DNA of 64,000 nucleotides from Clostridiales bacterium (GCA_021203185.1 JAJQBR010000075.1:1-64000); one strand, 5' to 3'. Positions 30,401 through 40,315 are shown, numbered from the stretch's first letter. Notes: a model not told the origin generated them from the letters alone. Made by a program: numbers and translations.

Positions 30401-31255
30401 ATGAAAATTGGATTCATTGGAGCAGGCAAGGTGGGCTTTTCCCTGGGCAAGTATTTTACCACCCACGGGATCCCGGTCTCCGGCTACTATAGCCGCACCG
30501 CCCACCATGCGCAGCAAGCAGCAGACTTTACCGGCACGACCGCTTTTGATTCTCCGGCAGCCGCAGCCCAGGCCAGCGACGCTCTGTTCCTCACTGTTCC
30601 CGACGGGGCCATCGGGGAGGTCTATCACGACCTGCCGCGAGACGCCATCAAAGGCAAGCTGATTTGTCATTGCAGCGGGGCGCTGCCCTCCACCCAGGCG
30701 TTTCCTGGGGTGGAAGAGGTTGGCGGCTTCGGGTATTCGGTCCATCCGTTGTTCGCGGTGAGCGATCCCTATCGCTCGTATCGGGAGCTGGCGGATGTTT
30801 TTTTCTGCGTAGAGGGCAGTCCCGCCCATCTGGACAGCGTGAAAGCGCTGCTGGAGGGCTGCGGAAACCCGGTGCAGATCATCCGTCCTGAGGACAAGGT
30901 GCGCTATCACGCCGCCGCCGCCGTAGCCAGCAACCATGTAGTGGCGCTGGTGGCCGAGAGCCTGGACCTGCTGGAGACCTGCGGCTTCACCCGCGAGGGA
31001 GCGTTACAGGCCCTGCGTCCCATTCTGGTGGGCAACATGGCCCATCTGGCTCAGGCCGGACCGGTGGAAAGCCTGACCGGGCCGGTGGAGCGGTGCGACA
31101 CCGCCACGGTGCAGAAGCACCTGGACGCCATGCCCACGGCACAGGAGCGGGAACTATACGCTCTCCTGTCCCAAAAGCTGGTGCAGGTGGCCGAGGAAAA
31201 GCACCCGGACCGCAGCTATGAACCCATGAAACAAGTGCTGAAAGGAGCAGTATAA
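30401..31255 (+). CDS. Rossmann + DUF2520 protein, candidate PanG-type ketopantoate reductase
   Basis: MKIGFIGAGKVGFSLGKYFTTHGIPVSGYYSRT; next to panB/panC/panD; no panE seen in the window. Confidence 0.75.
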   Translation: MKIGFIGAGKVGFSLGKYFTTHGIPVSGYYSRTAHHAQQAADFTGTTAFDSPAAAAQASDALFLTVPDGAIGEVYHDLPRDAIKGKLICHCSGALPSTQAFPGVEEVGGFGYSVHPLFAVSDPYRSYRELADVFFCVEGSPAHLDSVKALLEGCGNPVQIIRPEDKVRYHAAAAVASNHVVALVAESLDLLETCGFTREGALQALRPILVGNMAHLAQAGPVESLTGPVERCDTATVQKHLDAMPTAQERELYALLSQKLVQVAEEKHPDRSYEPMKQVLKGAV

Positions 31256-31257
31256 CC

Positions 31258-32109
31258 ATGCCGAAGAAAAACACCGTCGCCACGCTGATGGCCATGAAGG
31301 AGCGGGGCGAGAAAATCACCCAGCTGACCAGCTATGACTTTTCCACCGCCCGCCTGGTGGATGCCGCCGGGATTAACACCATTTTGGTGGGGGACAGCCT
31401 GGGCATGACCATGCAGGGCTATGAGGACACCCTGCCCGTCACCATGGACGAGATGGTGGTCTATGGCCGCAGCGTGGGCCGGGCCTGTAAGAACGCCTTT
31501 GTCATTTTGGATATGCCCTTTATGAGCTATCAGGTCTCCGTAGAGCAGGCTGTGGAGAACGCGGGCCGTCTGATGAAGGAGTGCCGTGCCAACGCCGTCA
31601 AGCTGGAGGGCGGCGCCACTGTGGTGGAACAGATTAAGGCCATCACCGCCTGCGGCATCCCCGTCTGCGCCCACATCGGCATGACCCCCCAGTCGGTCAA
31701 CGCCTTTGGCGGCTTCAAGGTACAGGGCAAAGGCGAGGTCAACGCCCGCCGGGTGCTGGAGGATGCTTTCGCCGTTCAGGAGGCGGGCGCTTTCATGGTG
31801 GTGCTGGAGTGCGTACCCCCCAAGCTGGCCGCCCTCATCACCAAAAAGGTCAAGATGATCACCATCGGCATCGGCGCTGGCGCTGGCTGTGACGGTCAGG
31901 TGCTGGTGTATCAGGATATGCTGGGGATGTCCGGCGACTTCGTACCCAAGTTCGTCAAGCCCTTCGCCCACATCGGCGACGCCATGAGCGAGGCGTTCCG
32001 GGCTTATGACGCCGAGGTCAAGGCCGGGACCTTCCCCGACGCGGCCCACTCTTACGTTAAGAGCGACTGCTCGGACGAATTCCTGGCAAAGCTGGATGCA
32101 GAGTATTAA
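31258..32109 (+). CDS. panB: 3-methyl-2-oxobutanoate hydroxymethyltransferase
   Basis: LTSYDFSTARLVDAAGINTILVGDSLGMTMQGYEDTLPVTMDEM. Confidence 0.97.
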   Translation: MPKKNTVATLMAMKERGEKITQLTSYDFSTARLVDAAGINTILVGDSLGMTMQGYEDTLPVTMDEMVVYGRSVGRACKNAFVILDMPFMSYQVSVEQAVENAGRLMKECRANAVKLEGGATVVEQIKAITACGIPVCAHIGMTPQSVNAFGGFKVQGKGEVNARRVLEDAFAVQEAGAFMVVLECVPPKLAALITKKVKMITIGIGAGAGCDGQVLVYQDMLGMSGDFVPKFVKPFAHIGDAMSEAFRAYDAEVKAGTFPDAAHSYVKSDCSDEFLAKLDAEY

Positions 32110-32131
32110 AATACCGTAAAAACACCTATAA

Positions 32132-32150
32132 GCGGCCCCCTTGGGGCCGC
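32132..32150. repeat. Intergenic hairpin GCGGCCCC-CTT-GGGGCCGC between panB and panC
   Basis: Perfect 8-bp stem, no following T tract. Confidence 0.6.
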
Positions 32151-32197
32151 ACCTCCAACACCCCCCGCCTCCGGCGGAAAAAGGAGCAGATGAAAAG

Positions 32198-33046
32198 ATG
32201 AATGTTGCAACAACCATCCAGCAGGTCCGGGAGCAGGTTCGCGCCTGGAAAAAAGCCGGACTGACCGTGGGCCTGGTTCCCACCATGGGCTACCTCCATG
32301 AGGGCCACGCCAGTCTCATCAAGGCTTCGGTGTCTCGGTGCGACCGGACCGTGGTCTCCGTCTTTGTCAACCCCACCCAGTTTGGCCCCAATGAGGATTT
32401 GGAGAGTTATCCCAGAGACTTTGACCGGGACAGCGCTCTGTGCGAATCTCTGAACGCGGATCTGGTGTTCCACCCGGAGGTTTCGGAGATGTACGCCGAG
32501 GACGCGGCCACCTATGTGGAGATTCTGTCCGATATGCCCAAGCAGCTTTGCGGCAAGACCCGCCCCATCCACTTCCGGGGGGTCTGCACCGTGGTGGCCA
32601 AGCTGTTTAACATCGTCCAGCCGGACCGGGCCTTTTTCGGGGAAAAGGACGCCCAGCAGCTGGCCGTCATTCGCAAGATGGTACGGGATATGTCCTACGG
32701 CATCGAAATCGTGGGCTGCCCCATCGTCCGGGAGCCGGACGGTCTGGCCAAGTCCAGCCGGAACACCTACCTGAACGCCGAGGAGCGGAAGGCCGCCCTG
32801 TGCCTGTCCCGCGCCATTGGACTGGGCAAGCGGATGGTGCTGGACGGGGAGCGGGACGCCCGCTGCGTGGTCAACGCCATGTCCAACCTGATTATGCAGG
32901 AACCGCTGGCCAAAATCGACTATGTTCAGGCGGTGGATGGCGTGACGATGGAACCCACCGACGATATCTATCAGGACGTGCTGGTGGCGATGGCGGTTTA
33001 CATCGGCAAGACCCGTCTCATCGACAACTTTAGCGTCAAACTGTAA
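32198..33046 (+). CDS. panC: Pantothenate synthetase
   Basis: [54 protein letters not shown] 32198. Confidence 0.96.
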   Translation: MNVATTIQQVREQVRAWKKAGLTVGLVPTMGYLHEGHASLIKASVSRCDRTVVSVFVNPTQFGPNEDLESYPRDFDRDSALCESLNADLVFHPEVSEMYAEDAATYVEILSDMPKQLCGKTRPIHFRGVCTVVAKLFNIVQPDRAFFGEKDAQQLAVIRKMVRDMSYGIEIVGCPIVREPDGLAKSSRNTYLNAEERKAALCLSRAIGLGKRMVLDGERDARCVVNAMSNLIMQEPLAKIDYVQAVDGVTMEPTDDIYQDVLVAMAVYIGKTRLIDNFSVKL

Positions 33047-33063
33047 AGCGAGGCGAATCGGGC

Positions 33064-33459
33064 ATGGAGATCACACTGCTCAAGGGGAAAATTCACCGTG
33101 CCACCGTGCGTCAGGCGGAGCTGGATTACGTCGGCTCCATCACCGTGGACGAGGATCTGCTGGATCAGGCGGGCATTCTGGAATACGAAAAGGTGCAAAT
33201 CGTAGACATCAACAACGGCAGCCGTTTTGAGACCTACACCATCGCCGGGGAGCGGGGCAGCGGCATGATTTGTCTCAACGGCGCGGCGGCCCGTTGCGTC
33301 AGCCCCGGCGACAAAATTATCCTCATGGCCTATGCCACCATGACACCGAAGGAGGCCGCCCACCATCGTCCCAGAGTTCTTTTTGTGGACGAGGAAAACC
33401 GGCCCGTCCGGCTCACTACCTACGAAAAGCACGGGCGGCTGGAGAATATGATGGAATAA
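33064..33459 (+). CDS. panD: Aspartate 1-decarboxylase
   Basis: [34 protein letters not shown] (G-S cleavage site). Confidence 0.97.
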   Translation: MEITLLKGKIHRATVRQAELDYVGSITVDEDLLDQAGILEYEKVQIVDINNGSRFETYTIAGERGSGMICLNGAAARCVSPGDKIILMAYATMTPKEAAHHRPRVLFVDEENRPVRLTTYEKHGRLENMME

Positions 33460-33481
33460 CAACCGAAAATCTTACAATAAC

Positions 33482-33510
33482 TTGACGAATCGACCCGCCT
33501 CTGTTACAAT
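33482..33510 (+). promoter_or_regulatory. Sigma-A-type promoter TTGACG-N17-TACAAT
   Basis: -35 at 33482-33487, -10 at 33505-33510. Confidence 0.65.
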
Positions 33511-33520
33511 ACAAAAAAGG

Positions 33521-33601
33521 GCGGCATCGCACAGGCCCCAAAGGATGCCTGTGCGATGCCGCAGGAATATGATGTTCTGTCGCAATCAGCGGCAGAACAT
33601 C
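33521..33601 (+). promoter_or_regulatory. Two strong tandem hairpins in the 5' leader of the CDP-glycerol transferase-like gene
   Basis: Hairpin 1: GCGGCATCGCACAGGC (33521-33536)/GCCTGTGCGATGCCGC (33547-33562), 16-bp perfect. Hairpin 2: GATGTTCTGTCGC (33571-33583)-AATCA-GCGGCAGAACATC (33589-33601), 13 bp with one G-U. Confidence 0.7.
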
Positions 33602-33631
33602 CTTACTGTTAGACGAATGGAAGATTGCTAT

Positions 33632-36600
33632 ATGGAGGAAAAAAGGATAAAAATCGAATTGTCTCAATCTTTGTATGCTTGGTTACAGAAGGCGGACAGC
33701 AGTGAGTGGTCACCACTGACTGTAAGTGAGCTGGGTGTGCAGGATGAGATTCTGTCCTTCCTGCCGCTGGAGGACAGCGGCCCATGGCGGGAGGGCCAGA
33801 CGGCTCTGCTGGTGAAACGCGGCGCAAAACGCCTGGTATTTCCTGTCCAGATTGGCATGGATAAACGTCTGTCTGTTGATTTGTCGCAGGTGGAGGAGTT
33901 GATTCAATCCGAAAAGGACAAATCTGCGGGGGTATTTCTGGCGGCGGCAGGGGACAACGGTTCCCCAGTGGCGTGGCAGCTTTACGGCGCCAGCCTGTTG
34001 GGACAGGCACCCCAGGAACGCCCCGACCAACCTTCCATGTTGATGCGCCAGATCTGCCGTCACACCCAGCCTGTGGCCCGCAAAACGGTGAATGGCGCGC
34101 AGTTGTGCGCCCAGCCCTACCTCCAGCTCAACACCGGAAAGCTGCTCATCCAATTCACTACGGCAGAACGAGCGGAACGCATGGCCGGAGAGCGCTGGAC
34201 CCAGAGCCGGGAGGAATACCATGGCGGGGAGCGATATCAGCTCTCGGTGGTTCTGACGGCGGATGCCGAGACCTTTTCTCTGCGGGGAGTGGTTGAAAGT
34301 CTGCTCAACCAGGATTGGGACTTCAAAAAGCATATCCAGCTGATTCTCTGTGATTTCCACACGGACGAGGCGGTGAGCGCCCTCTGCGCGGAATACCGGG
34401 ACAAGTACCCAGAAAACATTCAGCTTTTGGATGTCTCCGGCTGCTCGGTGGCCCAGGCGAAGAACCTGGGGATGGCCCAGGCGGAGGGGAAGTACCTGGT
34501 TTTCCTCAGCGCCCACCACCGCTTTTCCGCCGACGCCTGCGGGCAGATGTACGACTTCGCGGAGCAAAACTATCAGTCCACCGACGTGTTTGTGTTGCCC
34601 ACCGTTTTCAGCGGGGCGCAGATTAAAGAGTATTGGCGCAACGTCTGGTGCAATGTTCCCCAGGTGGTCAACCTGGAGGAGAAGCCGGGTTATGCCCAGT
34701 GTACGCTGGCTGCCTCCTTCCTCAAAAGAGAGCTGGCACAAAAGTACCGCTTTGAGGCGGAGGAGGCGGAGGGCGGCGACACTCTGTTTCTGCTCAAGCT
34801 GCTGCTGCAAAAACGCACCATAGGCGTAAACGACAGGGGACGCAGCATTTATGACTGCGACAACAAGGAGAAGGAGCCAAAAGCCTGGGACTATGCCGGG
34901 GACCCGGCCTGGTATGACCGATACTTCGACAACCTTCCCGGAGGGATTCTGGCGTATTGTCAGGAGACTCTGGGGTGGATACCGTGTTTCGTCCCCCGCT
35001 ATCTGGTCACAGAGTTGATGTGGCGGTTCCGGCAAAAAGAGCTTCCCCCGGAGCTGGCCGGGCAGGAGGCGGACTACGAGGCCTGTCTCCGCGCTGCGCT
35101 GAACCGGCTGGACGACCGGGACATTCTGGCGGCTCAGAAGCTGTTGACGCCCTTTGAGTTGGTTCAGATTTTTACGCTCAAATATGGTCAGGCACCGTCA
35201 ATCGAATACCGCTGGCACGACGCTGTCCTGCGCACAAATGGGACGGCCATTGCGTTCCTGGGGATGAACCCGGTCAATGTGGACTTTATGGAGTTACAGG
35301 ACGGTCATTTCTCCATGGAAGGCTATATTCCGCTGCCGCCAACTGTTGACCCGGAACGGGTATCCGTCTGGCTCCAGGCAGGCAGCCAGTGGCTGCCCTG
35401 TACGCGCCCGCCCCGGGCGCTGGACAACCAGAATTTCCTGGGAACACTGTTCCGGTACGTCACCTTTTATGGGGAGGTTCCTCTCACCGGGGAGATGATG
35501 GACAAAAACATCATTCTCTTTTATGCCATCGACGGGCATTTGATCCGCTGTCGGTATCTCTCCATGAAAAAGGGCTGCCCGTTGAACAGCTTCTGGAACA
35601 GCCCCTACTATTACAAAGACGGTATCGTGTTGACGCGGGAACACAGCGCCCTGATCCTCCACCGCTGCAAGGGAATCCAGCAGCGCATGGAATACGAGAA
35701 GTCTTTCATGGCCGAGGTGCGGGAGGTCGTCAGCCATCTGCCCCCTTACCACCAACTGGCAGGCATGGATGTGGAAGCGGTGGCTCGTCTGCGGGAGAAG
35801 GCCATCCGCTACAAGATGAACCCGCGCCGCCGAGAGGTCTGGCTGGTCTCTGACCGCATCAACCGGGGGGACGACAACGGCGAAGTCTTTTTCAAATATA
35901 TGCAGACGGAGCAGAAAAAGTGGGGCCGGAAGGTTTACTTTGTCATTGAAAAGGACTGCGAGGACTACAGCCGCATCCGCAAAATCGGCCCGCTACTCTC
36001 CACCCTCTCTGAGGAGCACAAATACAACCACCTGATTGCCGACTGGGTGATTTCGTCCCAGGCCAACGACCCGGTGCTGCGGCCCTTTGGACAGGAGACG
36101 CTGCTCTATCAGGATCTTTGCCACGACTATAAATTTGTATTCCTGCAGCACGGCGTCACCAAGGACGACATCTCCGGCTGGCTGAACCGCTACAACCGGA
36201 AGATGGAGGGCTTTGTGGTCAACACTCGCCCGGAATACCAGTCGATTTTTGACTACAACTACTATCATCCGGCGGACAAGGTCTGGCTGACCGGAATGCC
36301 CCGGTTTGACGCCCTCTATCACGATGAAAAGAGGTATATCACCATCATGCCCACCTGGCGCAAGACCCTGACCAAGGGCATGGACCCGGTGACCTCAGTG
36401 TGGCTGGCAGTGGACAACTTTGAAAGCAGTGACTACTACCAGTTTTACAACGGCCTGCTCAACAGCCCCAGACTGCTGGACAGGGCGGAGGAATTGGGGT
36501 ATACCATCTGTTTGAAGCCTCATCCCAACACGCTTTCCGTTTTGGATCGGTTCCAGCGGGACGAGCGGGTCATCTTCTTTGAGGGGAGCAAAAGCTACCG

Positions 36601-36949
36601 GGATATTTACGCACAGTCCAACCTGATTGTAACCGATTATTCCTCCGCTGTGTTCGACTTTGCTCTGCTGGACAAACCGGTGATTTACGCCCAGTTCGAC
36701 GTGGCAGACTTTTTCAGCGGCGGCCACTCCTATGTAGAGGGGTATTTTGACTACCCACGAGACGGCTTCGGCGAGGTGGAGTACACACTGGAGGGAACCA
36801 TTGACCGGATTATCGAGTACATGGAGCGGGGGTGCAAGCTCAAACCTCTGTATGAGGAGCGCATCCAGCATACCTTCGCTTTCCACGACAAGCACAACTG
36901 TCAGCGCGTCTACGAAAAAATCGTGGAACACTCTGACAAAAAATGCTGA
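33632..36949 (+). CDS. Large protein: GT2-like domain + CDP-glycerol:glycerophosphotransferase domain (teichoic-acid-type)
   Basis: C-term FLQHGVTKDDISGWLNRYNRKMEGFVVNTRPEYQSI...GMPRFDAL...TDYSSAVFDFALLDKPVIYAQFD. ATG 33632 (MEEKRIKIELSQ) preferred because the track start 33482 is the -35 hexamer. Confidence 0.85.
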   Translation: MEEKRIKIELSQSLYAWLQKADSSEWSPLTVSELGVQDEILSFLPLEDSGPWREGQTALLVKRGAKRLVFPVQIGMDKRLSVDLSQVEELIQSEKDKSAGVFLAAAGDNGSPVAWQLYGASLLGQAPQERPDQPSMLMRQICRHTQPVARKTVNGAQLCAQPYLQLNTGKLLIQFTTAERAERMAGERWTQSREEYHGGERYQLSVVLTADAETFSLRGVVESLLNQDWDFKKHIQLILCDFHTDEAVSALCAEYRDKYPENIQLLDVSGCSVAQAKNLGMAQAEGKYLVFLSAHHRFSADACGQMYDFAEQNYQSTDVFVLPTVFSGAQIKEYWRNVWCNVPQVVNLEEKPGYAQCTLAASFLKRELAQKYRFEAEEAEGGDTLFLLKLLLQKRTIGVNDRGRSIYDCDNKEKEPKAWDYAGDPAWYDRYFDNLPGGILAYCQETLGWIPCFVPRYLVTELMWRFRQKELPPELAGQEADYEACLRAALNRLDDRDILAAQKLLTPFELVQIFTLKYGQAPSIEYRWHDAVLRTNGTAIAFLGMNPVNVDFMELQDGHFSMEGYIPLPPTVDPERVSVWLQAGSQWLPCTRPPRALDNQNFLGTLFRYVTFYGEVPLTGEMMDKNIILFYAIDGHLIRCRYLSMKKGCPLNSFWNSPYYYKDGIVLTREHSALILHRCKGIQQRMEYEKSFMAEVREVVSHLPPYHQLAGMDVEAVARLREKAIRYKMNPRRREVWLVSDRINRGDDNGEVFFKYMQTEQKKWGRKVYFVIEKDCEDYSRIRKIGPLLSTLSEEHKYNHLIADWVISSQANDPVLRPFGQETLLYQDLCHDYKFVFLQHGVTKDDISGWLNRYNRKMEGFVVNTRPEYQSIFDYNYYHPADKVWLTGMPRFDALYHDEKRYITIMPTWRKTLTKGMDPVTSVWLAVDNFESSDYYQFYNGLLNSPRLLDRAEELGYTICLKPHPNTLSVLDRFQRDERVIFFEGSKSYRDIYAQSNLIVTDYSSAVFDFALLDKPVIYAQFDVADFFSGGHSYVEGYFDYPRDGFGEVEYTLEGTIDRIIEYMERGCKLKPLYEERIQHTFAFHDKHNCQRVYEKIVEHSDKKC

Positions 36950-36956
36950 ACCGCTC

Positions 36957-36984
36957 TTGACAAGTCAGATTCCCGTGATAAAAT
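36957..36984 (+). promoter_or_regulatory. Promoter TTGACA-N16-TAAAAT for the alaS T-box transcript
   Basis: -35 at 36957-36962, -10 at 36979-36984. Confidence 0.65.
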
Positions 36985-36989
36985 AGTAC

Positions 36990-37216
36990 TGTGAAATCGG
37001 CTGTGAGAAAACGAGCTGTGCGGAAGCGCCCAAAGAGAGCGGGGGACAGGTGAAAGCCCCGCGGCAGACCCGCTCAGCAGCCACTTTCGAGCCGCCCGGG
37101 AGGACCGGGACGCCTCATCCCCGTTAGCGGATGAACTGAGCGATCCGGCTTTGGGCCGGGTCATCAGGGTGGTACCGTGGATCATTCCGCCCCTGAGCAA
37201 TCAGGGGCGGTTTTTT
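36990..37216 (+). ncRNA. T-box leader upstream of alaS
   Basis: Stem I elements (GAGAG, GGTGAAAG), T-box motif AGGGTGGTACCGTGG (37166-37180), terminator CCGCCCCTGA-GCAA-TCAGGGGCGG-TTTTTT (37187-37216). Confidence 0.93.
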
Positions 37217-37279
37217 CGGCTATACACCCTTTCCGATAGCATACTCTTTTTGATTTGGTTATAATTTGGAGGTATAGCG

Positions 37280-39922
37280 ATGAAACCCTTTGGCGTAAAC
37301 GAGCTGCGGGAGATGTTTTTGTCCTTCTTTGAGACGAAGGGCCATCTCCGGCTCCCCAGCTTTTCTCTGATTCCCCAAAACGACGCGTCCTTGCTGCTTA
37401 TCAACTCCGGCATGGCTCCCATGAAGCCCTGGTTCACCGGGGACCAGACGCCGCCCCGCACCCGCGTCACCACCTGCCAGAAGTGCATCCGCACCGGCGA
37501 CATCGAGAACATCGGCAAGACCGCCCGCCACGGCACCTATTTTGAGATGCTGGGCAACTTCTCCTTTGGCGACTACTTCAAGAAGGAGGCTATCGCCTGG
37601 TCCTGGGAGTTCCTGACCAGCCCAGAGTGGGTGGGCATCGACCCGAATCGGCTTTATCCCTCCGTCTATCTGGAGGACGATGAGGCGTTTGAGATTTGGA
37701 ACAAGGATATCGGCATCCCCGCCGAGCGCATTTTCCGCTTCGGCAAGGAGGACAACTTCTGGGAACACGGCTCCGGTCCCTGCGGCCCCTGCTCCGAGAT
37801 TTACTATGACCGGGGTCCCAAGTATGGCTGCGGCAAGCCCGGCTGCACCGTGGGCTGCGACTGCGACCGGTATATGGAGGTGTGGAACAACGTCTTTTCT
37901 CAGTTCGACAACGATGGCCACAACCACTATACCGAATTAAAGCAGAAGAACATCGACACCGGCATGGGTCTGGAGCGGCTGGCGGTGGTCTGCCAGGACG
38001 TGGATTCTCTGTTTGACGTGGACACAGTGATGAACATCACCAACAAGGTCAGCGAAATCACCGGCGCCCACTACGGCGAGACCTACGAAAAGGATGTGTC
38101 CCTGCGCATCATCACCGACCACATTCGCTCCGCCACCATGATGATCGCTGACGGCGTACTGCCAAGCAACGAGGGCCGGGGCTATGTGCTGCGCCGCCTG
38201 CTCCGCCGCGCCGCCCGGCATGGCCGACTGCTGGGGGTGACCCGCCCCTTCCTCTATGAGGTCTGCGACACCGTCATTCACGAGAACCAGGGGGCTTACC
38301 CCGACCTGGTAGCCCGGCGGGATTATATTGTCCGCATCATCAAGCTGGAGGAGGAGAACTTTGGCCGCACCATCGACGGCGGCATGAAGATTTTCGCCGA
38401 CCGGCTGGCGGATTACAAAGCCAGAGGCGAAAAGACCTTCTCCGGCGCGGATGCCTTCAAGTTGTACGACACCTACGGCTTCCCCATCGACCTGACCATT
38501 GAGATGTGCCAGGATGAAGGTATGACCGTAGACCAGGAGGGCTTCGCCGCCGAGATGGAGGCCCAGAAGGTCCGCGCCCGGGAAGCACGGAAGGCGCTGG
38601 GCGACCTGGGCTGGGAGCGCATCGACCTGGGCGATGTGGACAAAACCCCCACCACCTTCCTGGGCTATACCGACCAGGCGGCTCAGGGCAAAATCATCGC
38701 CATCGTGGAGGATGAGGAACCCTGCGGCACCATCTCCGCCGGAAAGAAGGGTATTTTGGTGTTGGATCAGACACCCTTCTACGCGGAGATGGGCGGCCAG
38801 GTGGGGGATCACGGCGTTATCTCCTGCGGAGAGTCCGCTTTCATAGTGACAGACACTCAAAAGACCAAGGCCGGGAAGTACCTCCACTACGGCGAGGTGA
38901 CAAGCGGCTCCTTCTCCGTGGACGATGTGGTGACCGCCACGCTGGATATGGAGCGCCGCCGGGCCATTGCACGCGCGCACTCCGCCACCCACCTGATGCA
39001 GAAAGCTCTGCAAACCGTCCTGGGCGACCACGTCCAGCAGGCCGGTTCTCTGGTGGAGCCGGATTACCTGCGGTTTGACTTTACCCACTTCGTTGCCATC
39101 ACTCACGAGGAGCTGGTGAAAATCGAAGAGGTGGTCAACGACTCCATCCTGGAGGGTCTGGACATCGAGACCAAAGAAATGCCCATCGACGAAGCCAGGG
39201 CGATGGGGGCCATGGCGCTGTTCTCTGAAAAGTACGGCGACGTGGTTCGTGTAGTCAATATGGGCGGTTACTCCGTGGAGCTGTGCGGCGGCACCCACTT
39301 GGACAACACCGCCAAGGTCGGCTCCTTCCACATCCTCAGTGAAGGTTCCGTGGCCTCCGGCGTCCGCCGCATCGAGGCCGTCACCGGTAAACGCAATGTG
39401 GAGGGCCTGCTTGATATGCAACAGCACTTCTTTGAGGCGGCGGCCCTGCTGAAGGTGAAGCCGGACGACTTGGCCCAGCGCATCCACGGTCAGATGGACG
39501 AAATTCGGGAGATGAGGAAGTCCATTGAGCAGTACAAGAGCCGGGAGGCCCTGGGCGAAGCCCGCTCCTTCCTGGCGGCGGCCCATGACGTGGGTACCTT
39601 GAAGGTGGTCACCGCCAACCTGGGCGCTGTGGCTGTGCCGGAGCTGCGGAAGATGGGCGACTTCCTCCGGGATAAGCAGCCCAACGTGGTGGCCGTCCTG
39701 TCGGCAGTCAATGGGGAGAAGCTCTCCTTCCTGGCCGTCTGCGGCAAGGAAGCTGTCAAGGCCGGAATCAAGGCGGGCGATGTCATCAAGAGCGTCACAA
39801 AGGTCTGCGGCGGCTCCGGCGGCGGCAAGCCCGACTCCGCCATGGGCGGCGGTAAGGATGTTCTCAAGCTGGACGACGCGTTGGCCACTGTGGACGATTT
39901 CGTCGCCAGCAAGTTAAAATAA
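37280..39922 (+). CDS. alaS: Alanyl-tRNA synthetase
   Basis: LINSGMAPMKPWFTGDQTPPRTRVTTCQKCIRTGDIENIGKTARHGTYFEMLGNFSFGDYFKKEAI. Confidence 0.98.
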   Translation: MKPFGVNELREMFLSFFETKGHLRLPSFSLIPQNDASLLLINSGMAPMKPWFTGDQTPPRTRVTTCQKCIRTGDIENIGKTARHGTYFEMLGNFSFGDYFKKEAIAWSWEFLTSPEWVGIDPNRLYPSVYLEDDEAFEIWNKDIGIPAERIFRFGKEDNFWEHGSGPCGPCSEIYYDRGPKYGCGKPGCTVGCDCDRYMEVWNNVFSQFDNDGHNHYTELKQKNIDTGMGLERLAVVCQDVDSLFDVDTVMNITNKVSEITGAHYGETYEKDVSLRIITDHIRSATMMIADGVLPSNEGRGYVLRRLLRRAARHGRLLGVTRPFLYEVCDTVIHENQGAYPDLVARRDYIVRIIKLEEENFGRTIDGGMKIFADRLADYKARGEKTFSGADAFKLYDTYGFPIDLTIEMCQDEGMTVDQEGFAAEMEAQKVRAREARKALGDLGWERIDLGDVDKTPTTFLGYTDQAAQGKIIAIVEDEEPCGTISAGKKGILVLDQTPFYAEMGGQVGDHGVISCGESAFIVTDTQKTKAGKYLHYGEVTSGSFSVDDVVTATLDMERRRAIARAHSATHLMQKALQTVLGDHVQQAGSLVEPDYLRFDFTHFVAITHEELVKIEEVVNDSILEGLDIETKEMPIDEARAMGAMALFSEKYGDVVRVVNMGGYSVELCGGTHLDNTAKVGSFHILSEGSVASGVRRIEAVTGKRNVEGLLDMQQHFFEAAALLKVKPDDLAQRIHGQMDEIREMRKSIEQYKSREALGEARSFLAAAHDVGTLKVVTANLGAVAVPELRKMGDFLRDKQPNVVAVLSAVNGEKLSFLAVCGKEAVKAGIKAGDVIKSVTKVCGGSGGGKPDSAMGGGKDVLKLDDALATVDDFVASKLK

Positions 39923-39967
39923 GCTGCTAAAAGCTGCAATCATTTATAAAAAAGGAGGATAACAACT

Positions 39968-40303
39968 ATGGATTGTCTGTTTTGTTCCATCGTCAGCGGG
40001 GATGTCCCCTCCAAGAAGGTCTACGAGGACGATCAGGTCTATGCCTTTTACGACATCGACCCCCAGGCTCCAGTCCACTTCCTGGTGATTCCCAAGGAAC
40101 ACATCCCCTCCGCCGGGGCGGTCACGGAGGAGAACTCTGCTGTGGTGGCCCACTGCTTTGAGGTCATCGCCAAAATCACGGCTGAACAGGGTATCACTGA
40201 CTTCCGCGTGGTCTCCAACTGCGGCGACCAGGCGGGGCAGAGCGTTCACCACCTGCACTTCCATGTGCTGGCCGGGCGGGACATGACCTGGCCTCCGGGC
40301 TGA
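39968..40303 (+). CDS. HIT family protein (HinT-like)
   Basis: MDCLFCSIVSGDVPSKKVYEDD; QSVHHLHFHVLAGR. Confidence 0.95.
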   Translation: MDCLFCSIVSGDVPSKKVYEDDQVYAFYDIDPQAPVHFLVIPKEHIPSAGAVTEENSAVVAHCFEVIAKITAEQGITDFRVVSNCGDQAGQSVHHLHFHVLAGRDMTWPPG

Positions 40304-40315
40304 GTTCCAATTAAA

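Noticed and set aside
33482-33631. N-terminal extension of the CDP-glycerol transferase ORF (MTNRPASVTIQKRA...)
   Set aside because: The track start codon is the -35 hexamer and the extension is made of the tandem hairpins.
37937-39586. 549-aa minus ORF opposite alaS
   Set aside because: Antisense shadow of alaS.
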